This document shows, piece by piece, positions 16,476 to 26,284 of a DNA stretch of 64,000 nucleotides. The position numbers were made by a program, and so were the translations under genes. Every line of letters begins with the position of its first letter. The stretch's first letter is position 1. Below the pieces are notes generated by a model. It saw only the letters and a list, made by a program, of their open reading frames with translations, was not told where the DNA came from and made no database searches. Origin of the DNA: an uncultured Altererythrobacter sp. (GTDB lineage Bacteria; Pseudomonadota; Alphaproteobacteria; Sphingomonadales; Sphingomonadaceae); contig CAJXJY010000003.1 of NCBI GenBank assembly GCA_913055875.1, forward strand, positions 62,001 through 126,000, read 5' to 3'.

Positions 16476-17354
16476 TTAGACCACGTAACTCAACGCCAGC
16501 CCGCTCGGAGCGATGGCGTAGGCGCATTCGGGCATGTGATCGCCGTCGACCTGCACCGGGGTGACGCAGCGGTCGAATTCGACCCTGCGGCAGGTGCGGA
16601 TTTCGGCGATCCCGAGCCGCTCGATGGGCAGCCGCAGCATCGCCGCGCCGCTCAGCGCCAGCGTGCCGATGCGGGTCGAGCGGCGCAGCGTGATGAGTTC
16701 GACCGAATCCGCCTCCAGCGCCGCGCGCGGGCTGAGCCGGAACGGCCCGGCATAGAGAGCGCCGTGCGACACGATCGCCGCTTCGGCCTCCACTTCGAAC
16801 GGCGTGCCGTCGCTCAATTCCCCGCGAATATGCATTGCGTTGCGCGGCCATTCGCGCATCTGGCGCATGATCGCGACGACATAGGCGTAGCGCCCGATCC
16901 GCTTCTTGAGCGCGCCCGAAACGCGTGCCACTGCATGGCTGTCGGGCCCGATGCTGAGGCAGGAAACGATCGGCATCTCGCCGAGCCGATAGAGCGGCGA
17001 TCGCACCCGGCTTTCCGGACCGCGCTCCCATGCCGAGGCAATACGGCGCGCGAGCTTGTCCGGGTTCTCGGGATAGCCGAGTTCGCGCGCGACCAAATTG
17101 ATCGTCCCGGCCCGCGCGATGCACAGCGGCACACGGCCCGCATCGTCGCCCAGCGCCTGCACGGTATCGCGCAGCGTCCCGTCTCCGCCGTTGACGCAGA
17201 TCAGTTCCGCCTCGCCCGACAATTGCGCGCCATCGGCGGTTGTCGCCATCGGGCGAACCTCGATTCCATAGGCGGCGAACGCTTCGACCAGCCGTTCCAG
17301 CCGCCGTTCGCGAAAGCTGCCCGCATAGGGGTTGTAGACCAGGTCCATCCGCAT
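16476..17354 (-). CDS. Diacylglycerol kinase-family lipid kinase
   Basis: A 292-residue cytosolic/membrane-associated kinase of the DAGK catalytic family. Visible motifs: VYNPYAGSFRERRLE at the start, the nucleotide loop CVNGGDGTLRDTVQAL, and IARAGTINLVARELG (the family's GTxNDxA region in variant form). The C-terminal beta domain ends VQVDGDHMPECAYAI. It would phosphorylate diacylglycerol or a related lipid. Start at 17354 gives MRMDLVYNPYAG; the frame upstream overlaps the promoter of the divergent M16 gene and is not coding. Confidence 0.85.
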   Translation of the reverse strand: MRMDLVYNPYAGSFRERRLERLVEAFAAYGIEVRPMATTADGAQLSGEAELICVNGGDGTLRDTVQALGDDAGRVPLCIARAGTINLVARELGYPENPDKLARRIASAWERGPESRVRSPLYRLGEMPIVSCLSIGPDSHAVARVSGALKKRIGRYAYVVAIMRQMREWPRNAMHIRGELSDGTPFEVEAEAAIVSHGALYAGPFRLSPRAALEADSVELITLRRSTRIGTLALSGAAMLRLPIERLGIAEIRTCRRVEFDRCVTPVQVDGDHMPECAYAIAPSGLALSYVV

Positions 17355-17430
17355 CGCGGCGTCCGTAGCAGCAGGCTCTTGAAAAAGCGCCAACGATGTT
17401 GCCGCTTCCGCCCATGCCCGGCATAAGGCC

Positions 17431-20283
17431 ATGATGCTGAAAACCCTGCTGTTCGCCCCCGCGGCACTGTTGCTCGCGGTTCCCGCCCTCGCCCACGATC
17501 CCGCCGACGACCCCGGCCGGGACGATACCGAATGGGCGTTCGAGCAAAGCGACCTCGAAGCCGAGGACGGGTACGTCTTCGGGCGGCTCGACAACGGCAT
17601 GCGCTACGTCGTCCGCCGCAACGACCGGCCCGAGGATACTGCGCTGGTGCGGATGGAAATCGCCGCCGGACGGCTCGACGAGCGCGACGACGAACGCGGC
17701 CTCGCGCATTTCGTCGAACACATGGCGTTCAACGGCTCGACCAATGTGCCCGAGGGCGAGATGGTCAGGCTGCTCGAACGGCTGGGACTGGCCTTCGGCG
17801 CGGACACCAACGCCTCGACCGCGTTCGATTACACCCAGTACAAGCTCGACCTGCCGCGCGCCGACGAGGAACTGCTCGATACCGCGCTGATGCTGATGCG
17901 CGAGACGGCGAGCGAATTGCTGTTCGAAACCGATGCAGTCGAGCGCGAGCGCGGCGTGATCCTCGCCGAACGGCGCGACCGGACCACCTACGCGCGGCTC
18001 AACTCCGCCGACACGGTGGATTTCCTGTTCCCGGGCTCGCGCTTTTCCAACCGCTTCCCCGTGATCGATCGCGAGGATGTCGCCACCGCGAGCGCGGAGA
18101 CGCTCAAGGGGTTCTGGCAGCGCACCTACGTGCCCGCGAATACCGTGCTGGTGGTGGTGGGCGATTTCGACCCGGCGATGGTCGAAGCGAAGATAAAGGC
18201 GCAGTTCGGCGACTGGCAGGCCGCACAGGGCGAGCAGCAGCCCGATGCCGGCCCCTCCAATCCCGACTACAAGGGCGCGACCGACATCTACCTCCACCCC
18301 GCGCTCGACGAGGAAATCACCCTCGCGCGCAATGGTGAATATATCGACGAGCGCGACACGCTGGCGCTGCGCAAGACCGGCCTGCTGCGCGCGCTCGGCA
18401 GCAATATCGTCAACCGGCGCCTGCAGAAGCTGGCACTGTCGGACGATCCGCCGTTCCGCAGCGCCAGCTTCGGCACCGGCGACGTGTTCGAAACCGCGCG
18501 CCAGACCTCGCTTTCGATCAATGCGATCGAGGGGCAGTGGCAGCGCGGCATGGATGCGGCGATCGCCGAATACCGGCAGGCGCTCGAATTCGGCTTCAGC
18601 GAGGCCGAACTGGCCGAACAGCTCGCACGCTACCGCACCGGCTACGAGAACGCCGCCGCCTCCGCCGATACGCGCAGCAACGGTTCCTTCGTCGGCGCCG
18701 CGATCGGGCTGACCCGCAACGACCGCGTCCCCGCTTCGCCCGGCGACCAGCTGGCCTATTTCGAGCAGGTCGCGACCGAGGCCACGCCCGAAACGGTGCT
18801 CGATGCGCTTCGCGCGCATGCGATCCCGCTCGACGAAGCGCTGATCCGCTTCCAGGGCCGCACCGCGCCCGAAGGCGGGCAACAGGCCTTGCGCGAGACA
18901 TTCGATGCGGCGATGGCACGGCCGGTGACCCCGCCCGATTTCGGCGCTGCGGCGGAATTCGCCTATACCGATTTCGGCACCCCCGGCACCGTGGTGGCGG
19001 ACACCACCGAGGATGCACTCGGCATCAGGCAGATCCGCTTCGACAACGGCGTGATGCTTAACCTCAAGCGCACCGAGCTCGAGGCCGACCGCGTGCGGGT
19101 GGCGGTGACCATCGACGGCGGCAGCCTGCTCGACACGCGCAAGAATCCGCTCGGGACTTCGCTCGCCACCCTGCTCGATTCGGGCGGGCTCGGCGAGCAC
19201 TCGGTCGACGAATTGCAGACCATCCTCGCCGGGCGCACGGTCCGCGCCTCGATCGGCAAGGGGACCGATTCGTTCAACCTTTCCGCGACCACCACGCCGC
19301 GCGACCTCGAATTGCAGTTGCAGCTGATCGCCGCCTACCTGACCGATCCCGGCTACCGGCAGGACGCGATCACCCGCTATCGCAACGGGCTCGACGATTA
19401 CTTCGCGCGGCTTGATGCGACGCCCGGCTCGGCGCTGTCGAGCCGGCTCGCGGGGATTCTCTCGGACGAAGACCCGCGCTTCACCCTGCAAGACCAGGAG
19501 GACTACGCAGCGCTCACCTTCGACGACCTGCGCGCCACCATCGGCGACCGGCTCGCGCAAGGCGCGATCGAGATCGCCATGGTCGGCGATTTCGACGAGG
19601 CGCGCGCGATCGAACTGGTCGCGGCAACCTTCGGCGCGCTGCCCGAACGCGAGGCGGAGTTCCGCCTGCTGGAGGACAACCGCCGGCGCAGCTTCACCGG
19701 CGACCGCTCCGACCGCACGCTGACGCATGGCGGCGAGGCCGACCAGGCGCTCGTCACCTATGTCTGGTCGACCATCGACGACCGCGATGTCGCCACCGTC
19801 AGCACGCTCAACCTGTTGCGCGCGGTGGCCGATTTGCAGGTCACCGAGACGCTGCGCGAAAAGCTCGGCAAGACCTATTCGCCGCGGGTCGCCAGCAATC
19901 AGAGCCGCTATTATCCCGGTTGGGGCACGTTCACCGTCACCGCGACGGTCGAACCGGGCGAAATAGCCGCGACCCGCGCCGCCATCGAAGAGACTGTGAC
20001 CGGCCTGCGGGGAACCGCTGTCGACGAGGACACCTTCCGCCGTGCGCGCGAGCCGATCCTCGCCCGGCTCGACAATCTGCTCAAGACCAATGGCGGATGG
20101 ATGGCGATGGCACGCCGCGCGCAAAGCCAGTCCGACCGGATCGAACGCTACCTGTCGGCGCGCGAGCGCTATCTGGCCCTGTCGCCGGCGGATGTGCAGG
20201 CGATGGCGCAGCTCTATCTCGACCCCGAAGCCGCGGTCGAGATAGCGGTCCTGCCGCGGGAGGATTCCGCCGCCGCCGACTGA
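17431..20283 (+). CDS. M16 family (pitrilysin-like) zinc metallopeptidase
   Basis: A 950-residue secreted protease with signal peptide (ALLLAVPALAHD). The inverted zinc motif HxxEH is HFVEH at residues 93-97, with the downstream third ligand Glu in ETDAVERERGVILAE. A second, inactive M16 domain follows in the C-terminal half, as in two-domain periplasmic members. It is likely periplasmic and degrades peptides. It starts 76 bp from the divergent lipid kinase. Confidence 0.93.
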   Translation: MMLKTLLFAPAALLLAVPALAHDPADDPGRDDTEWAFEQSDLEAEDGYVFGRLDNGMRYVVRRNDRPEDTALVRMEIAAGRLDERDDERGLAHFVEHMAFNGSTNVPEGEMVRLLERLGLAFGADTNASTAFDYTQYKLDLPRADEELLDTALMLMRETASELLFETDAVERERGVILAERRDRTTYARLNSADTVDFLFPGSRFSNRFPVIDREDVATASAETLKGFWQRTYVPANTVLVVVGDFDPAMVEAKIKAQFGDWQAAQGEQQPDAGPSNPDYKGATDIYLHPALDEEITLARNGEYIDERDTLALRKTGLLRALGSNIVNRRLQKLALSDDPPFRSASFGTGDVFETARQTSLSINAIEGQWQRGMDAAIAEYRQALEFGFSEAELAEQLARYRTGYENAAASADTRSNGSFVGAAIGLTRNDRVPASPGDQLAYFEQVATEATPETVLDALRAHAIPLDEALIRFQGRTAPEGGQQALRETFDAAMARPVTPPDFGAAAEFAYTDFGTPGTVVADTTEDALGIRQIRFDNGVMLNLKRTELEADRVRVAVTIDGGSLLDTRKNPLGTSLATLLDSGGLGEHSVDELQTILAGRTVRASIGKGTDSFNLSATTTPRDLELQLQLIAAYLTDPGYRQDAITRYRNGLDDYFARLDATPGSALSSRLAGILSDEDPRFTLQDQEDYAALTFDDLRATIGDRLAQGAIEIAMVGDFDEARAIELVAATFGALPEREAEFRLLEDNRRRSFTGDRSDRTLTHGGEADQALVTYVWSTIDDRDVATVSTLNLLRAVADLQVTETLREKLGKTYSPRVASNQSRYYPGWGTFTVTATVEPGEIAATRAAIEETVTGLRGTAVDEDTFRRAREPILARLDNLLKTNGGWMAMARRAQSQSDRIERYLSARERYLALSPADVQAMAQLYLDPEAAVEIAVLPREDSAAAD

Positions 20284-20382
20284 CCGCGCCGTGGAGACCG
20301 CGCGCAACCGGCTTGCCCCGCCGCGCGCTCCGCGCCATAGGCTGCGCGCGAATCCCGCGCCGATCCCGAAAGGCAAGCGCCC

Positions 20383-20634
20383 ATGAAAGTTCGCATCCAT
20401 GTCAGCCTCAAGCCCGGCGTTCTCGACCCGCAGGGCCGCGCGGTGCACCACGCGCTCGAAGGCCTCGGTTTCGGCGGGGTCGAGGATGTCCGCGTCGGAC
20501 GGCTGATCGAGCTCGATGTTGCCGAAGGCACATCCGACGAGAGGCTCGATGAAATGTGCCGCAAGCTGCTCGCCAACATGGTGATCGAGAATTACCGCAT
20601 CGAAAAGATGCCCGAAACGCAGGGCGCGGCGTGA
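20383..20634 (+). CDS. purS: Phosphoribosylformylglycinamidine synthase subunit PurS
   Basis: PurS is the small structural subunit that joins PurL and PurQ in FGAM synthase. The 83 residues match the family ([50 protein letters not shown]). It ends in TGATG, overlapping the purQ start by one base, so the two are coupled. purL is not in the window. Confidence 0.95.
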   Translation: MKVRIHVSLKPGVLDPQGRAVHHALEGLGFGGVEDVRVGRLIELDVAEGTSDERLDEMCRKLLANMVIENYRIEKMPETQGAA

Positions 20635-21314
20635 TGGCGGAATTCCGGTCCGCGGTCGTCACCTTCCCCGGTTCGAACTGCGACCGCGACATGGCCGTCG
20701 CGCTGGAAAAGGTCGCCGGCACCGCGCCGATCCGCGTGTGGCACGGCGATCCCGACCTGCCCGAACGGCTCGACTTCATCGCGCTGCCCGGCGGCTTTTC
20801 CTACGGCGATTACCTGCGCAGCGGCGCGATGGCGGCGAACAGCCCGATCATGCGCGCAGTGAAGCGCGAGGCCGAGCGCGGCGTGCCGGTGCTCGGCGTG
20901 TGCAACGGTTTCCAAGTGCTGTGCGAGAGCGGCTTGCTGCCCGGCGCGCTGATGCGCAATGCGAGCCAGAACTTCATCTGCCGCACCGTGCCGCTGCGCG
21001 TGGAGAACAGTCAGAGCCTGTTCACCGCGAGCTACGAGGCGGGCGCGACGATCCGGATCCCGGTCGCGCATCACGACGGCAATTTCTTTGCCGATAGCGA
21101 GACGCTCGACCGGCTCGAGGGCGAAGGGCGCGTCGCGTTCCGCTACCTCGATACCGTCAACGGTTCGCAGCGCGATATCGCGGGGATTCTGGGCGAAAGC
21201 GGCAATGTGCTCGGCATGATGCCGCATCCCGAACGCGCGATCGAGGACGATCACGGCGGCTCGGACGGGCGCGCGCTGTTCGAAAGCGTGGTCGGGAGCC
21301 TGGTCGGGGCCTAG
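20634..21314 (+). CDS. purQ: Phosphoribosylformylglycinamidine synthase, glutaminase subunit PurQ
   Basis: PurQ releases ammonia from glutamine for FGAM synthesis. It is a class I glutamine amidotransferase with the nucleophile in [11 protein letters not shown] (Cys90) and the His/Glu pair in MMPHPERA. The N-terminal [10 protein letters not shown] and [11 protein letters not shown] are family signatures. It is coupled to purS. A ~440-bp repeat-filled gap follows. Confidence 0.96.
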   Translation: MAEFRSAVVTFPGSNCDRDMAVALEKVAGTAPIRVWHGDPDLPERLDFIALPGGFSYGDYLRSGAMAANSPIMRAVKREAERGVPVLGVCNGFQVLCESGLLPGALMRNASQNFICRTVPLRVENSQSLFTASYEAGATIRIPVAHHDGNFFADSETLDRLEGEGRVAFRYLDTVNGSQRDIAGILGESGNVLGMMPHPERAIEDDHGGSDGRALFESVVGSLVGA

Positions 21315-21342
21315 TCTCGGAGCCGACCAGGTTAGCCCTTCT

Positions 21343-21454
21343 CGTCATGCTGAACTTGTTTCAGCATCCATCTCTCCACCTGCACCATCCGTGGCTGGGG
21401 CGAAATGGAGCCTGGAAGCGAAGCTGGCCAAGGTCAAACAAGTTCAGCATGACG
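21343..21454. repeat. Palindromic repeat (GTCATGCTGAACTTG type, copy 1)
   Basis: Outer arms CGTCATGCTGAACTTGTTTC and AAACAAGTTCAGCATGACGG are complementary, with AAGCGAAGCTGGCC inside. Related copies lie at 53407-53498 and 63438-63551. Together with the element at 21490-21742 it fills the purQ-GGDEF/EAL gap. Confidence 0.85.
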
Positions 21455-21489
21455 GCTTGCTATGGTTGGAATTTGGGCTGGCGAGAGTC

Positions 21490-21742
21490 CTTGTTGCGTG
21501 CGGGCCGCACCTCCGTGCGTCCCTTGCGGCACCAACCCACTCCCCCGCCCGGCCACCCCGACTATAGTATCCTATGGGTGGCCGGGCGGGGGAGTGGGCT
21601 GGTGCCGCTCTGGCGGTCCGATGCTTGCCAAGCAGAGGCATGTCTCGTCGCCGCCAGAAAACAGACTCGGCGTGGGGTGGAACAGCTCCGGCGGGCCGAT
21701 GCCTGCCACGCAGTGACAGGCTTCCTCACCGCCGCAAAACAA
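21490..21742. repeat. Large mosaic palindromic element (copy 2)
   Basis: Contains the same core stem-loop (GGCCACCC-loop-GGGTGGCC, 21551-21583) as copies 1 and 3, flanked by arms GCGGCACCAACCCACTCCCC and its complement ending 21608. To the right, two direct copies of a ~46-bp module beginning CCGATGC(T/C)TGCCA (21618 and 21688) occur; copy 1 has one such module. The left part TTGTTGCGTGCGGG is also shared with copy 1. Confidence 0.85.
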
Positions 21743-21753
21743 ACACCAAAGCC

Positions 21754-24105
21754 CTAACCCGCCTCGCGCAGGTTCTTGCGGAAGATCGCGCGCGCTTCGC
21801 CGGCGGGCATCGGGCGGCCGAAGTAGAAGCCCTGGATCTTGGTGCAGCCCATGTCGCGGATCATCGCCGCCTGTTCGGGCGTCTCGACCCCTTCGGCGGT
21901 GGTGGTCATTTCGAGGCTCTGCGCCATCGCCACCACGGCGCGGATGATCGCCAGGCTCTCGGCGTGATTTTCCGAGGCACCCTGGACGAAGCTGCGATCG
22001 ACCTTGATCGTCGAGAAGCGCAGCTTGCGCAGATATCCGAGCGAGGAATAGCCGGTGCCGAAATCGTCCAGCGCGACGCTGCAGCCCAGCGCCATGACCT
22101 GTTCGAGCGCGGCGCGCGCGGCGTCGGCATCGCGCAGGAAGATACTCTCGGTCACCTCGATCTCGAGCCGGTGCGGTTCGAGCCCGCTGTTCGACAGCGC
22201 GCGCACCACGGTGGCGGCGAAATCGGGTTCGACCAGCTGTTCGCCCGAGACGTTGACGTTGACCTTGACCCGCTCGGGCCAGTTGGTCGCCTCGCGGCAG
22301 GACTGTTCGAGCACCCATTCGCCGATCGGCACGATCAGCCGCGTGTCTTCGGCGAGCGGGATGAACTTGCCCGGGCTGACGAAGCCGTGGTCGGTGCTGT
22401 TCCAGCGCACCAGCGCCTCGAAGCTGACCAGGGTCTCGTCGTTGGCGTCGACCACCGGCTGGTAGTTGAGCACGAGTTCCTCGCGCTCGAGCGCGCGGCG
22501 CAGCGCGAATTCGAGCTGGCGGCGCTCCTCGGCGACCGCATGCAGCGTCGGTTCGTACTGGCAGTGATTGCCCCCGCCCTCGTCCTTCGAGCGATACAGC
22601 GCGAGGTCGGCATTGCGCATCAGTTCCTCGACCGTCTTGCCGTCGCGCGGCGCCACAGCCGAGCCGACGCTGGCGCCGACATAGAGCGTGTGATGGTCGA
22701 TCTCGTAGGGCTGTGAGAGCTTGTCGATCACCCGGCGCGCGACCTTTTCGACGCAGCCCGATTCGGACGCGTCGCGGATCACGATGGCGAATTCGTCGCC
22801 GCCGAGGCGGCCGACGAGCTCGTTCTCGTCCATCAGGTTCTTGAGGCGCTTGGAGACCTGCGCCAGCAGCTGGTCGCCGATCAGATGGCCGAGCGAATCG
22901 TTGACCGCCTTGAACCGGTCGAGGTCGATCATCAGGAAGGCGCAGCGCGAGCGCCATTGCTTGGCGTAGCGCATCGCATCGCCCAGCGCCTCGTTGAGCA
23001 TCAGGCGGTTGGGCAGGCCCGTGAGCGTGTCGTAGCGCGCGAGATAGGCGATCTTTTCCGACGATTCGCGCTGCTCGGTGACGTCCGAGCCGACGCCGCG
23101 GAAGCCGATATAGAGGCCGCGCTCGTCGAGGATCGGCGTGCCCGACAGCTCCCACCAACGGTTTTCGCGGTTGATCGTCACCTTGACGATCAGGTTGGAG
23201 AAGTTCTCGCGACGCTTCAGCCGTTCGGCGAGGTCGTGCAGGCTGGCGGGGAACTGGCCGTTCTCCCACGCATCGCCGGCGATCAGTTCGAGGAACGACT
23301 TGCCGTCGACCTCTTCGTTCGACTTGCCGAGCGCGTAGGCGAAGCGCGGCGAGACGTTGCGGACGCGGCGGTTGGTATCGACCTGCCACAGCCAGTCGGC
23401 CTGATTTTCCTCGAACTCGCGCAGCAGCAGCGAGACGACCTCGCTCTTCTCCGCGATCGCCGCTTCGGCGACGCGCCCGTCGAGGAAGGTCTTCGCGCTG
23501 CGTATGGTGCCCGCGATAACGGTCGCGGCGAACAGCGCGACGATCAGTCCGGCAAGATAGAGCTCGAGCCAATAGGCGGCGCCGATGCCGACAGAGCATG
23601 TCAGGACGGTGAAGATCAGTACTGCGATCGGCGCGGCGGCGACGACCATCGTCAGCGCGACGATCAACGTGCCGAGCACGGCAACCGAAAGCAGTAGCGG
23701 ACCCGGCGCGCCGAACCAGGCGGACCAGGCGAGCGGCGCGCTCCAGACCAGCCCCGCGACCGCCACGACTTGCGCGTGGCGCCACATTTCGGGCCGGGTC
23801 ATCTTGCGCCGGTCGACATCGGCAAGCGAGCGGTCGACCTTGACCAGCCACATCACCGTCGCCGCGACCGCCGCGGCCCAGCCGCCGAGCGCCCACATCG
23901 GGACGACCTCGCGGTGGATCGCGATCATGATTGCGGTGGTGACGAGGAAGGCGAGGATCTTGATCGGCAGGATCGTGGCGAGGCGCGAATATTGCATCCC
24001 CCGCAGCCGCGCCCATTCGACTTCGTCGGCCTGGCCGAGGCCGAGCACGGACTTGACCGAAAGTTCGGCCGGCAGGGTGGGTATGTCGCTATGCCTCTCG
24101 CTCAC
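21754..24105 (-). CDS. Membrane-bound PAS-GGDEF-EAL cyclic-di-GMP protein
   Basis: A 783-residue sensor that may make and degrade c-di-GMP. An N-terminal block of about five to six membrane helices (residues ~40-205) is followed by a PAS domain (WLWQVDTNRRVRNVSPRFAY), a GGDEF domain with the intact motif RLGGDEFAIVI (~434-438) and an EAL domain with SFEALVRW and DDFGTGYSSLGYL. No RxxD product-inhibition site is seen just before GGDEF, so the cyclase, if active, may not be feedback-inhibited. It is transcribed alone, convergent with purQ. Confidence 0.93.
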   Translation of the reverse strand: MSERHSDIPTLPAELSVKSVLGLGQADEVEWARLRGMQYSRLATILPIKILAFLVTTAIMIAIHREVVPMWALGGWAAAVAATVMWLVKVDRSLADVDRRKMTRPEMWRHAQVVAVAGLVWSAPLAWSAWFGAPGPLLLSVAVLGTLIVALTMVVAAAPIAVLIFTVLTCSVGIGAAYWLELYLAGLIVALFAATVIAGTIRSAKTFLDGRVAEAAIAEKSEVVSLLLREFEENQADWLWQVDTNRRVRNVSPRFAYALGKSNEEVDGKSFLELIAGDAWENGQFPASLHDLAERLKRRENFSNLIVKVTINRENRWWELSGTPILDERGLYIGFRGVGSDVTEQRESSEKIAYLARYDTLTGLPNRLMLNEALGDAMRYAKQWRSRCAFLMIDLDRFKAVNDSLGHLIGDQLLAQVSKRLKNLMDENELVGRLGGDEFAIVIRDASESGCVEKVARRVIDKLSQPYEIDHHTLYVGASVGSAVAPRDGKTVEELMRNADLALYRSKDEGGGNHCQYEPTLHAVAEERRQLEFALRRALEREELVLNYQPVVDANDETLVSFEALVRWNSTDHGFVSPGKFIPLAEDTRLIVPIGEWVLEQSCREATNWPERVKVNVNVSGEQLVEPDFAATVVRALSNSGLEPHRLEIEVTESIFLRDADAARAALEQVMALGCSVALDDFGTGYSSLGYLRKLRFSTIKVDRSFVQGASENHAESLAIIRAVVAMAQSLEMTTTAEGVETPEQAAMIRDMGCTKIQGFYFGRPMPAGEARAIFRKNLREAG

Positions 24106-24205
24106 CCGACCGCCATTAACCGGGAAAGGTTTCCGGCAGGTAAAGCGGATGAAATTGGTTAATCGGCGAAAGGCGTGGTTTCAGAGTGGCTTGGCGTCCG
24201 ATTTG

Positions 24206-26041
24206 TCATTCGACCGTCACCGATTTCGCCAGATTGCGCGGCTGGTCGACATCGGTGCCCTTCACGCAGGCGGTGTGATAGGCGAGCAATTGCACCGGCA
24301 CGGCATAGACCAGCGGCGCGATCAGCGGGTGGACCTTCGGCATCTCGATCGTCGCGAGGCAGCCTTCGCCCGCTTCCGCCAGCCCCTCGGCATCGGAAAT
24401 CAGCACGATCTGCCCGCCCCGCGCGCGAACCTCCTGCATGTTCGAGACGGTCTTCTCGAACAGCGGCCCCGATGGGGCGAGCACGATCACCGGCACATCC
24501 TCGTCGATCAGCGCGATCGGCCCGTGCTTCATCTCGCCCGAAGCGTAGCCCTCGGCGTGGATGTAGCTGATTTCCTTGAGCTTCAGCGCGCCCTCGAGGG
24601 CGAGCGGATAATCCGGCCCGCGCCCGAGATAGAGCACGTCGCGCGCCGGTGCGATCAGGTGCGCCATCGCCGCAATATCGTCGTCGTGATCGAGCGCGGC
24701 GTTGAGCGAAGCGGGCGCTTCGAGCAGGTGCCTGACGACTTCCTGCTCCTCCTCGCGGCTCATGCGGCCCTTCTTCACCGCCATATGCGCCGCAAGCGCA
24801 GCGAGCACGGCGAGCTGGCAGGCGAAGGCCTTGGTCGAGGCGACCCCGATCTCGGGCCCGGCATGCGTCGGCAGCAGCAGGTCCGCCTCGCGCGCCATCG
24901 AACTGGTCGGGACGTTGACCACCACGCCGATGGTCTGCCCCGCGGCCTTGCAATGGCGCAACGCCGCGAGCGTGTCCGCCGTCTCGCCGCTCTGCGAAAT
25001 GAACAGCGACAGCCCGCCCTCCTCGAGCACCGGCTCGCGGTAGCGGAACTCGCTCGCGACATCGAGATCGACCGGCACGCGCGCGAACTGCTCGAACCAG
25101 TATTTCGCCACCATCGCGGCGTAATAGGAGGTGCCGCAGGCGACGATCGTCACCCGCTCGATGCTCGACAGGTCGAAGTCGATCTGCGGCAGCGCGACCG
25201 AATTGTCCGCCTGGCGCAGATACGATCCCAGCGTCTGCGCGACCACGGTCGGCTGCTCGAAGATCTCCTTCTGCATATAGTGGCGGTAATTGCCCTTCTC
25301 GACCGCCGCGGCCGAGGCGCCCGAGGTGACGATATCGCGCTCGACCGGCTGGTTGCCGGCATCGAAGATGCGCGCCTCGTCATGCGTGATAACGACCCAG
25401 TCGCCCTCTTCGAGATAGGAGATACGCTGCGTCAGCGGCGCGAGCGCGAGCGCGTCCGAACCGAGATACATCTCGGCGCCATTGTCTTCCGGGCCGTATC
25501 CGACCACCAGCGGCGACCCGAGCCGCGCGCCGACCAGCATGCCCGGATGCGCGCGGAAGGCGATCGCCAGCGCGAAGGCGCCGCGAAGCCGCGGCAGCAC
25601 CGCCGCCATCGCCTGCTCGGGCGTGGCACCGTTCTCGACCTCGCGCGACACGAGATGCGCGACCACCTCGCTGTCTGTCTCGCTTTCGAGCGTGCGGCCG
25701 TCGCCGATCAGCTCGTCGCGCAGCGGCTTGAAATTCTCGATGATGCCGTTGTGGACCAGCGCCACCTCGCCCGTCGCATGCGGATGCGCATTGCTCGCCG
25801 TGGGCGCGCCGTGCGTCGCCCAGCGGGTATGCGCGATGCCGATCTCGCCCGGTGCGGGACGCTCGGCCAGTTCGTCGACCAGGTTGGAAAGCTTGCCCTC
25901 GGCGCGACGACGGACCAGCTCGCCGTCGTGGATGGTGCAGATGCCAGCGCTGTCGTAGCCGCGATATTCCATCCGCCTGAGCCCGTCGACGAGCCGCTCC
26001 GACACCGGCCTGTCGCCGACTATTCCGATGATTCCGCACAT
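24206..26041 (-). CDS. glmS: Glutamine-fructose-6-phosphate aminotransferase (isomerizing)
   Basis: GlmS makes glucosamine-6-phosphate, the first step to UDP-GlcNAc for peptidoglycan and LPS. Cys2 after the initiator Met is the glutaminase nucleophile (MCGIIGIVGDRPV), followed by EYRGYDSAGI and HTRWATHG. The C-terminal half has two SIS sugar-phosphate domains (SQSGETADTLAAL; YLGRGPDYPLALEGALKLKE), ending in the typical KSVTVE. Length is 611 residues. The frame upstream to 26194 is not part of the protein. Divergent from the glycan operon by ~240 bp. Confidence 0.97.
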   Translation of the reverse strand: MCGIIGIVGDRPVSERLVDGLRRMEYRGYDSAGICTIHDGELVRRRAEGKLSNLVDELAERPAPGEIGIAHTRWATHGAPTASNAHPHATGEVALVHNGIIENFKPLRDELIGDGRTLESETDSEVVAHLVSREVENGATPEQAMAAVLPRLRGAFALAIAFRAHPGMLVGARLGSPLVVGYGPEDNGAEMYLGSDALALAPLTQRISYLEEGDWVVITHDEARIFDAGNQPVERDIVTSGASAAAVEKGNYRHYMQKEIFEQPTVVAQTLGSYLRQADNSVALPQIDFDLSSIERVTIVACGTSYYAAMVAKYWFEQFARVPVDLDVASEFRYREPVLEEGGLSLFISQSGETADTLAALRHCKAAGQTIGVVVNVPTSSMAREADLLLPTHAGPEIGVASTKAFACQLAVLAALAAHMAVKKGRMSREEEQEVVRHLLEAPASLNAALDHDDDIAAMAHLIAPARDVLYLGRGPDYPLALEGALKLKEISYIHAEGYASGEMKHGPIALIDEDVPVIVLAPSGPLFEKTVSNMQEVRARGGQIVLISDAEGLAEAGEGCLATIEMPKVHPLIAPLVYAVPVQLLAYHTACVKGTDVDQPRNLAKSVTVE

Positions 26042-26210
26042 TCTCGAGCAGCACCCTTGCTGATTGGAGTTAACGCACGGCAGCCACCATGCCGCCGATT
26101 GGTTTGCAAACCATGTAGCGGGGTGTTTAGCGAACGGGGCTGAACCTTCAATTGCTGCGTGCGATCCATCGCGGCAGACCCGATTATGGTCCAAACCTTT
26201 CCATGCTTGG

Positions 26211-26225
26211 TTTACGCTTTCTTAA
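26211..26225 (+). promoter_or_regulatory. CtrA-like site upstream of the glycan operon
   Basis: TTTA-CGCTTTC-TTAA, one mismatch from the CtrA consensus TTAA-N7-TTAA, 60 bp before the GT2 start. A chance match is possible; no other copy is present in this gap. Confidence 0.3.
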
Positions 26226-26284
26226 AGCTTGCCCCGGATACCCGAGAGCCAAGGGCGCGCAGACAGCGCGGGCAGGGGCAAAGA

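Noticed and set aside
16132-20451. A 1439-codon open frame on the minus strand opposite the M16 peptidase gene and others
   Set aside because: It is an antisense shadow in very GC-rich DNA: it runs across several real genes, lacks any domain and is rich in Arg/Ala/Gly.
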